From contig JADQAV010000031.1 of the NCBI GenBank assembly GCA_019775845.1, positions 62,138-126,137 on the forward strand: 64,000 bases of DNA. Direction: 5' to 3'. The notes beneath the pieces were generated by a model. That model was not told where the DNA came from. It made no database searches and saw only the letters and a program-made list of their open reading frames with translations. A program made the position numbers and the translations under genes. Positions 57,372-64,000 of this stretch are shown here, piece after piece. The stretch comes from Myrmaecium sp. VS I D KN 1. Taxonomy: Eukaryota > Ascomycota > Dothideomycetes > Valsariales > Valsariaceae. Within the stretch, counting starts at the first letter, position 1. The number at the start of each line of letters is the position of its first letter.

Positions 57372-58392
57372 CTAACTGCGGTGGTGCGTCTGGACGATAC
57401 CTATACCTGTTGTCCATCCTCAAGCCGGCAAGCCCATGGCCCTGCCTGCTCTGCCTGCCTGCCTCTCCCGTCTTCCCTCGACGCCCTTACCCGATCATTC
57501 CGTACGGGACCCAGCGGCTCTGCCTCCGCCGCGTGCGCGCATCGAGTCAACGGGCGCCCCGTCCGCCGTCCCCCATGCCCGATCCTCCATCCCGATCCCC
57601 TGCCTCGCTCGACCTTCCCCATATTATACCTTCACTAAGGAGGTTACGTGCAGAGCTGCCTGCGTATCCGCTCGGTGGTGTATGGATGAGGGTGTAAGGT
57701 AGGTATGTATGGAGGTCGGAGGTCGTCGTTGTTCGCTCCCTTGCCTACTAGTAGTACTGAGGTACCTGACCCTGCCCTGTGTGCATCAGCCCGCTCGAAA
57801 CAAAACAGGGGGACGCCCGCTCTCGCCCACGCTTCCCGCCCACGCTGCTCGCCCACGCTGCTCGCCTACGCCTACCTTACGCCCACGCCCACGCTTCGCC
57901 GTCCCGCTTCTGCACCGGCTTTCCCATCTGCAGACTGCAGCACCGCAGCACCACATACGGCACCGCAGCAATTCATCGATGTTGGCGGCGTGCTCTGGCT
58001 GTCCGATCGAGCTGTGACTGCTGATACTGCTGCTACTATACCTGCTGCTGCAACGCTTCTCTCACCTCCTCCGCCTTTCGTCTTCTGGCGTGCGACCTCC
58101 TCCCTGTTCCTGTTCGTTTCAGCGCTCTGCCTTCCACGCACCGTCGTCCGGCGCTGTCCTCTCGAGTGGTACCGGCTCGTTTCGCTTCGTCAGGAACCAT
58201 CACCCTCACATGCATGCATGTGTGTAGCCGACCCAGAAACCATCTAGCCAGGAACCCGATCAGTGCCTGCGCGCAGATGTCTGCCTTGCTGCCCGCATCT
58301 TCCTGAGATCTGATAGTCCAGCTTTACGATAGCACGGTCATCTAGAGCGTCGACGCGCACCATCACTGTTCCAAGTGCACCCATCCGCCGCC

Positions 58393-60186
58393 ATGAGCCA
58401 GCTCGGAATGGAGCACGAGCATCACCACCCACAGCACGACTCTGGATACCAGGACGGCAGCCATGGCTGGCTTGAGCACGCTAACCCCTACTCCCACTCG
58501 CAGCATCAGTCGCCCGTTCATGAATATAGCGGTTTTGCCTTTGCTCCAATGGAGCCGCTCTATCAAACTCAGATGCAGCCACCGAGGACGACTCACCAGC
58601 AACTGCAACCGTTGATAATGCCGCAGGTGCCTCAAATGCCTCCTTGGCCGAGTATGTTGACCAGCCAGTCCCAATACATTCAACCGCTGTACCAGAGCAC
58701 ACCTGGCCCGGTCGCGCCCGTGACCACTCCGATATCCGCGGTTTCGACGACGTCCACGGGCTCGCGGACGTCATCGACTCCTAGGAAGACCTTGACCGAT
58801 GCGGACCGAAGAAAGATGTGCCTTTACCATGAAGAGCACCCGACCGTCAAGCAGACGGAAATTGGCGGTACGACCCTTCCGATGTTTTCGTTCATTGCTT
58901 CGCTGCTGACCAAGCACTCTAGCTATGTTCGGGGTCGAACGAAGGTATCTTCGAGATGATGAGTGTGCGAAGGCCACTGCTAATCCGTTTTTAGCACCGT
59001 GTCGAAAGTCCTGCGGCAGAAGGAGAAATACCTCTACCAGGACGATGGCAGCCGGTCACCCATCAGGAAGTGCAAAGGCAAATTCCCAGACATTGAGCGA
59101 GCTCTTTCGAACTGGGCACGGAATCAGCAGCGTAAAGGCCTTAAATTGAACGACGAAACGATCAGAGAGAAGGCTCGGTTCTTTGCCACCACTGTCGGGA
59201 ATTCTGACAGCCATCTGAAAGTGAATAGTACCAGTTGGCTTGAGAAGTTCAAACAGAAAAACAATCTTATGGGCGCAAAATCCCGGAAGAACTCGCTCGC
59301 TGAAGAGTCGGAAGCTTCGAACCCTCCCTCGAACGCGCAAACGCCCAGTGGCATCTCTCCTGCTTCGCCTAGCGGGGTAACCTCGCCATCACCAGTAAAG
59401 CTGCCAGCCAACAAGAGCGAAGACACCTTGAAGTCGGAGAGCCCCGAAACTTTCGTCGATTTTTCGACTAACCACAGGCCCTTCCATTCTCAGAGCAACA
59501 CGTCGCTTTCGAGCGTGTTCACAGACGCCGCTGCTTCATCCTTCTCTGGCGGTCCCACCAGCCCAACATCGCCGTTCTTTACGCCAGACTCCGCCTGCGG
59601 AGCGAGTCCTTTCGTCCCGCAGGGTAGGGCTTCCATCAGCAACGGTAGCTTCCAGAGGCCGAGAAGTCAGACCTTTCCCATGCTCGGAATCGAGCAGGAC
59701 TACATGTCACCACCGGCATCCTCTGAGCCCCTGACCCCGAAGAATGTTAACGGCACCACGATAGATTCTCCTCGCGGCCGGATTATGACTTCACTAGGTG
59801 ATATGGACGAGAATCTGCAGACGTCTCAGGCGCAAACTTCTGGTACGATGCAACCGCCTCCTCGACCAGCTTCAACAGGCGGGCCAACCGTAACGATTCC
59901 GGTTCAACCCCAGCAGATCCCGTCTTTACAGTCGACACCCATCAGCCCGGAGAGCATCTCACCATCTTCGCCTTCTCAAGATGATGCGAGACGGGCCCTT
60001 GAGCTGGTGATGAACTTTTTTCGATCACAACCGCAAGGTTTTGTGGAGCCGCAGGACTACATGACCATGGGGAAGCTCATGGAGAAGTTGAGCCTGCAGA
60101 GAAACCATGATTCGAGTGGCATGACTTTGCCGGGCGGCTTGCACAGGGTACTTGAGTGCGAACAGCCTGAAAAGCAAGAGTCTTGA
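58393..60186 (+). CDS. CENP-B-type helix-turn-helix DNA-binding protein (no transposase domain)
   Basis: Predicted DNA-binding protein. Exons 58393-58867, 58923-58944 (22 nt) and 58995-60186 give 562 residues in phase. After a Gln/Pro/His-rich start, a CENP-B N-type HTH spans all three exons (TLTDADRRKMCLYHEEHPTV, KQTEIGAMFGVERSTVSKVL). A second CENP-B/Tc5-type HTH follows (FPDIERALSNWARNQQRKGL, LNDETIREKARFFATTVG, NSTSWLEKFKQKNNL). This pair is shared with pogo-family transposases and with CENP-B, Abp1 and Cbh proteins. The remaining 350 residues are Ser/Pro-rich, with no DDE nuclease, ending in a short helix (DDARRALELVMNFFRSQPQG). It is therefore a transcription- or chromatin-type factor, probably long domesticated. 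The ATG at 58393 is in good context. Confidence 0.85.
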
Positions 60187-62530
60187 ACATACAATGCGCT
60201 ACCGTCAGCTTTCATTCGCATTACTCAGTCGTCACCTGGACCGTCGTTCTTCACAGCATCGTATCAAGCATTATCGGTATCGATCGGATGGATCCTCATC
60301 CAACCTATCTCCGTCATGCAGCTTGGCAAGGTTGTACATCTGGATACGTACGGTCTCCTTGCCATTTTCGGTTGCTTCGGCATTTATCTGTTATTTTTTA
60401 AATTTCGGTGTTCTATCAGTTCTTTTCTCCGCCCGGTGTTTTTTGGTATTTTCAGACCTATACCCATTCCGACCCCCTTCATCCACCCAGTACACGAACC
60501 AGCTTCAAAAGCACAAAACAAGAAAGACAGGACCTGAACCGCTCGCGCGGGCCTCATTTTACAAATACCAACGGTATGTAGGGCGGCAATTTGCTTTGAT
60601 TACCGATACGTTTGAGTTCGGACTCCTCGCATTCCTCGTTTGTTTTCTCCCCCTAGCGTACGGTCTTCTTTCCTCTCTTGTATACCTTTTCCTTGTTCCA
60701 CCACGACGCAGGACCATCAATTAAGTTCCAGCGCCGCCAAGGCCGCCGCCCATCCATGCAACAAATCACTGCATGTCAGCTGTGGCCTTCTCGCTCCTCT
60801 CTCCCAGTCTTTGACGCCTCTGCACGGGGTTTTCCTTTGACGAATACGGTGGCCAAATTGATTTGTTTCCATCCCACCAGTGTCTCTCACTTGCTTCTCA
60901 GATGTACAAGAGACGGAGAGCTGTATTGGACTTGGCTTTTTGTATGTATGTTTACCCACGTCTGACTACCGCTGTTATGCTGTTGAGCCGGTTTCGGAGA
61001 GGTGATTCCAGGTAGAAATGCCTCTCTGTTTAGTTGCCCCGTTCCGGCCTATGGTCCTGTTCTGCTTAATCTATTCCGTCCAACCACTTGGTTGACTCAG
61101 CGCGGAAGCCTGGAACCCTGCGACACACGCGGGCTGGCACACACACACACGCACTCCCTCTCTCAGACACCTCATTTCTCGTGTCCTCATACCCAACGCC
61201 AATTTCAATCGCCCATGCATCATCTTGTGTCCCGCACAACCCCTGGAACCGCCGAAGGTGGTCAAGGGGGGGGGGAGGTCGACTCATCCCCGCGCCCCGC
61301 CCTATTGCTACACAAACCTTGATGCGCACAGTCGGGGGAACAACTTCCCTTCGTCTCTTGTTCTACTACCGACGCACGATGATGAACGCAAGTGTGGAAC
61401 TTCATCGGCAGGACAGGGGCACACCGGGCGGTCCACGAGAAAAACGCAGCCAGACATTGGACGGCGCATGAACGCTCTTCCTACCCGCACCGTGATTTCT
61501 TTTCATTCGTTGCTTTTTCTCTTGGAAATGTGGCACGGCAGCCGAACGATTTATTCCCTTCTTCAGCCATGCAACGAGGCTGGCGGATCGCTTGTCGGTG
61601 CACGGGACGACGGGGATTGAGACAGCTGTCAGGCCCTCACGCCGTGATCAACGCAACGTCATGAAGCCTCTCTGTCTCCGTCTCCGTTTCTCCCCCTCTC
61701 GGTTAAACAAAAAAAAGCCAACAGGAAGAAAGAAGGCTGAAAAAGGTCTGGAACAGCCAAGTGATGTGGCGAGACACGAAGACGAAAAAGAAAAGGCAGT
61801 ACGCCAAGGTATACGCAAAAAGGCGATTTTCTTTCCCCCTACTTGTGCCTTTACCGTTCCTTCATCGACCATCCTTACATCCATATATGTATGCACGTAT
61901 GCACGTATGCACACCAGAGGGCGATGTCGTGGAGGGCCAAATACTGGACCACGACCCTCCAATCCCATTCGCCGAATGAGCACGATCGCAAAGCATAAAT
62001 TAAAGAAGACCGCAACATATGAGTGAACGAGCGCCAAGGAACAAGCAACAAAGGACAAGAGGGAGGGAGAGAGAAAGAAGAAAGCGTGAGAAGGACAGGG
62101 AGAGATGCACGCCAGAATTCGTGACCCGACGCTCCCTAACAACGCCTTCTTGCTGAGGCTGCGTGTGTATTAGGAAGGAGGGCGGCGGCACAGCCTCGTC
62201 TGTCTTTGCTTGCTCGCTTAATCTTGGCTCGCTTTGCAAGGGTTGTTCGTCGTCACTCCCATCCCCTCCACCTTGCCCCTTTAGCTACGGCATGGGGAAG
62301 AAACATCTGCATAGAAAGGGAGAAGGGAAGGGAATACTGCGAACAGCATTAACTAGGCAGATGAGCTACGATACCCCTCGCATTGTCATTTCCAAGATCC
62401 TGTCTTAATCCTGGATCCCACGAGAAAATGTCAAAACGCTGTCTAAACTGAGATAACCTCTCCGGCAAGAGGGCAAGATTTCCGTAATAAGACGATTCAT
62501 ACACACTAAGTTGAAGACCGCCTTTCCTCG
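60187..62530. other. 2.3 kb convergent spacer
   Basis: 3' regions of the CENP-B-type gene (+) and the PXA gene (-). T-rich at first, then mixed. Frames are short and unlike proteins. No RNA gene recognised. Confidence 0.45.
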
Positions 62531-62945
62531 CTAACTAAGCCGCTCATCCAACAGTTCCCCCGTCCCTCGTTCGCCCACCTCCGGCAACAGCCTCACGACT
62601 ACGAGCTCCAAGATTCCGAAAATGAGGTGCTTGTTCAGATAGCTATCTTCTAGCACGTCCAGCCACTGCTCCTCGATCATTGCGCACAATCGCTCAGGGG
62701 AAAGGATCGACCCTGTGCCACCGCCCACTGCGCCCAACAGCCTCACAATAATCGGACCTGGCGCGGCGTCCAACAGAGCCCGCGCGCAACGGCGCTTGAT
62801 GGCCAGGGTCTCAACCAAATCGGCAGGCGGCAGACGTGGGGGCGCAGGGCCGTTTTGGGGAAATAGAACGGATCGAAGCGTGCGGAGGCCCGGTGCCAGA
62901 CGGGTGGGATCGAAGACTAGTCGCTGGAGATGATGGGAGAGCAAT
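62531..62945 (-). CDS. PXA-domain protein, 3' exon only
   Basis: The last exon encodes about 138 residues resembling the C-terminal half of the PX-associated (PXA) domain found in sorting-nexin-like and ER/endosome membrane proteins: LLSHHLQRLVFDPTRLAPGL, RTLRSVLFPQ, LAIKRRCARALLDAAPGP, and the strong closing block EDSYLNKHLIFGILELVVVR then LLPEVGERGTGELLDERLS. It opens at a good acceptor (CTCACAG at 62946) preceded by a branch-like GCTGAC. The N-terminal half (usually with a WYSKI-type motif) is not visible between 62946 and 64000. Either the preceding intron is unusually long and the first exon lies beyond the window, or the gene is truncated at its 5' end. Confidence 0.6.
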
Positions 62946-64000
62946 CTGTGAGTTTCTCGTCAGCGCAAGTTGAAGCATCGGTGGTTTGCAAATCCTGGAC
63001 AGGCGATCATATGGAAGTCGAACACGAGAGAGAAAAGAGATTCCACGCAGGAAGCGAGGCCTGGGCTGCGCGACAAGGTGGGGAAAGGAGCCGCGGAGGT
63101 TAGGAAGGACGAACGAAGCGAAGCAGTGACGACCAGGGAAATGAAGATCATTGGGGTTGCAATTATTTTCCGAATATGATCTCCAGGCCCTTTCGTTGGT
63201 GGATCGACCGTGATCTCGATGGTGATAGCCTAGGGAGCGGAGGCGCTCAGACGAAGGTGAAAAGCAGCAAGACGGTATTGGGCGAGATGAGCGGGGTATC
63301 AGGACAGGTCAGGCCATCCAAGCTAGGAGCAAGGGGCGATGGGATGTCTCCGGCTCCAGAAGCTCAGAGAGGCAGTTGCGTGGGCCACTCTCGCGAGACA
63401 TGTCCCGACCCCATGGGATCGAAGTCGGAGTCAACGCAGGACGAGACATCGCAGTGTAGCAAAGGCTCCAACCGTGAAGGATCTTGAGGTTCACGGGGTG
63501 CTCGTATGAAGTCGTCCAAGGTGCGAGGTGCTTAGCCGGATTAGACAGGTCCCAATGGCCAGCAAAAGCAACGAACAAGGGCCGGACAGTTTGTCGGCTG
63601 AGGACTTTGACGGATCCGAAGGAGAGTGAGGCGTGGCTGATCATAGGACAGGGTTGAAGCTTGGAAGGAAGACCGGGGGAAGGTGGATGAAGGGAGCGCG
63701 GCCAGTCCCGAGGCGCGATGCGAAAAACAGGAGGCAGATCAGCCGGGCGCGTATACGGGACGCCTGTCTAGGATGATGCAAAGCAAAACGGACTTCTCTT
63801 TTTCCAACTCGCTATCTGCGGGAGGAGCAGTTGGGCCGCGAGGGAGATCCATGGAAGGAGCGACGCTACGAGAGGTTCGAGGATAATGGTTGCGATGGTT
63901 GCGACGGTTGTGATGGATGCGACGGCGTTGTCGGCAGCGGGATGCTGTTGGACAGCGGGCGGGACGCGAAAAACTGCCGTTAGACGGGCGCCCAGGGCGG
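62946..64000. other. Right-edge region upstream of the PXA exon
   Basis: No exon that completes the PXA domain and no other gene recognised on either strand. Short frames near 63,890-63,990 contain GGTTGCGATG-type imperfect repeats. Confidence 0.4.

Larger units (their letters stand above)
55188..58392. other. 3.2 kb spacer with simple repeats and a possible enzyme remnant
   Basis: No intact gene. It contains the 3' region of the DRG gene, a short stretch resembling the FAD-binding start of a monooxygenase (about 56,110-56,270), a CCCTTG hexamer repeat, a CT dinucleotide run, GGAGAG-rich DNA at 57,180-57,310, degenerate CCCACGC repeats near 57,830-57,895, and the leader of the CENP-B-type gene. 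Confidence 0.45.

Noticed and set aside
61648-62142. 164-codon minus-strand frame with several hydrophobic stretches
   Set aside because: It is made by T/C-rich 3' spacer DNA; the hydrophobic runs come from repeated TTT/CTC codons. No start context or homology.

Overview
The window is nuclear DNA of a filamentous ascomycete (Pezizomycotina). The evidence is short GT-AG introns of about 47-160 bp with internal branch-point-like motifs, long pyrimidine-rich leaders upstream of start codons, and a gene set typical of this group: a secreted GH3 beta-glucosidase, a CFEM protein, a secreted DOMON/cytochrome b561 protein, a Whi5/Nrm1-type G1/S repressor and a Q-rich Mediator tail subunit. No tRNA, rRNA, CRISPR, bacterial operon or intact transposon was found. 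I could not place it below subphylum.

Layout. 1-1292 (-): 5' half of a GH3 beta-glucosidase running off the left edge. 4931-6263 (-): Vam7-like PX/Qc-SNARE. 7135-8282 (-): EB1/Bim1 microtubule plus-end protein. 8835-10507 (-): secreted DOMON + b561 membrane protein. 10508-17993: 7.5 kb with no convincing gene. 17994-19676 (+): conserved-looking Cys-rich/coiled-coil protein of unknown function. 19677-25297: gene-poor, with a 7-bp tandem repeat and the long leader of MED15. 25298-29719 (+): MED15. 30797-32305 (+): Whi5/Nrm1-like repressor. 32818-33591 (+): proline-rich protein. 34606-39139 (-): very large dynamin/SLIP-GC-like GTPase with a nuclear signal. 39526-39932 (-): tiny CFEM protein. 41189-43140 (-): AIM9-like phosphotransferase-fold gene that appears to be a recent pseudogene. 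44580-45640 (-): eroded coding remnant of unknown family. About 47334-48278 (+): Pro/Ser-rich protein ending in an LPxY motif and a helix. 51583-52446 (-): cysteine dioxygenase. 53527-55187 (+): DRG/Rbg1 GTPase in eleven exons. 58393-60186 (+): CENP-B-type DNA-binding protein without a transposase domain. 62531-62945 (-): 3' exon of a PXA-domain protein.

The genes do not form a cluster. They are mainly housekeeping functions (vacuolar fusion, microtubules, Mediator, G1/S control, translation-linked GTPase, cysteine catabolism) plus a few secreted or surface proteins (GH3, DOMON-b561, CFEM). The spacing between genes is unusually wide, and the spacers carry GTAC-centred palindromes, simple repeats and at least two decayed genes. 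I did not find a new multi-gene system. The items most worth following up are the large nuclear-type GTPase, the AIM9-like pseudogene, the eroded locus at 44.6-45.6 kb and the apparently headless PXA gene.
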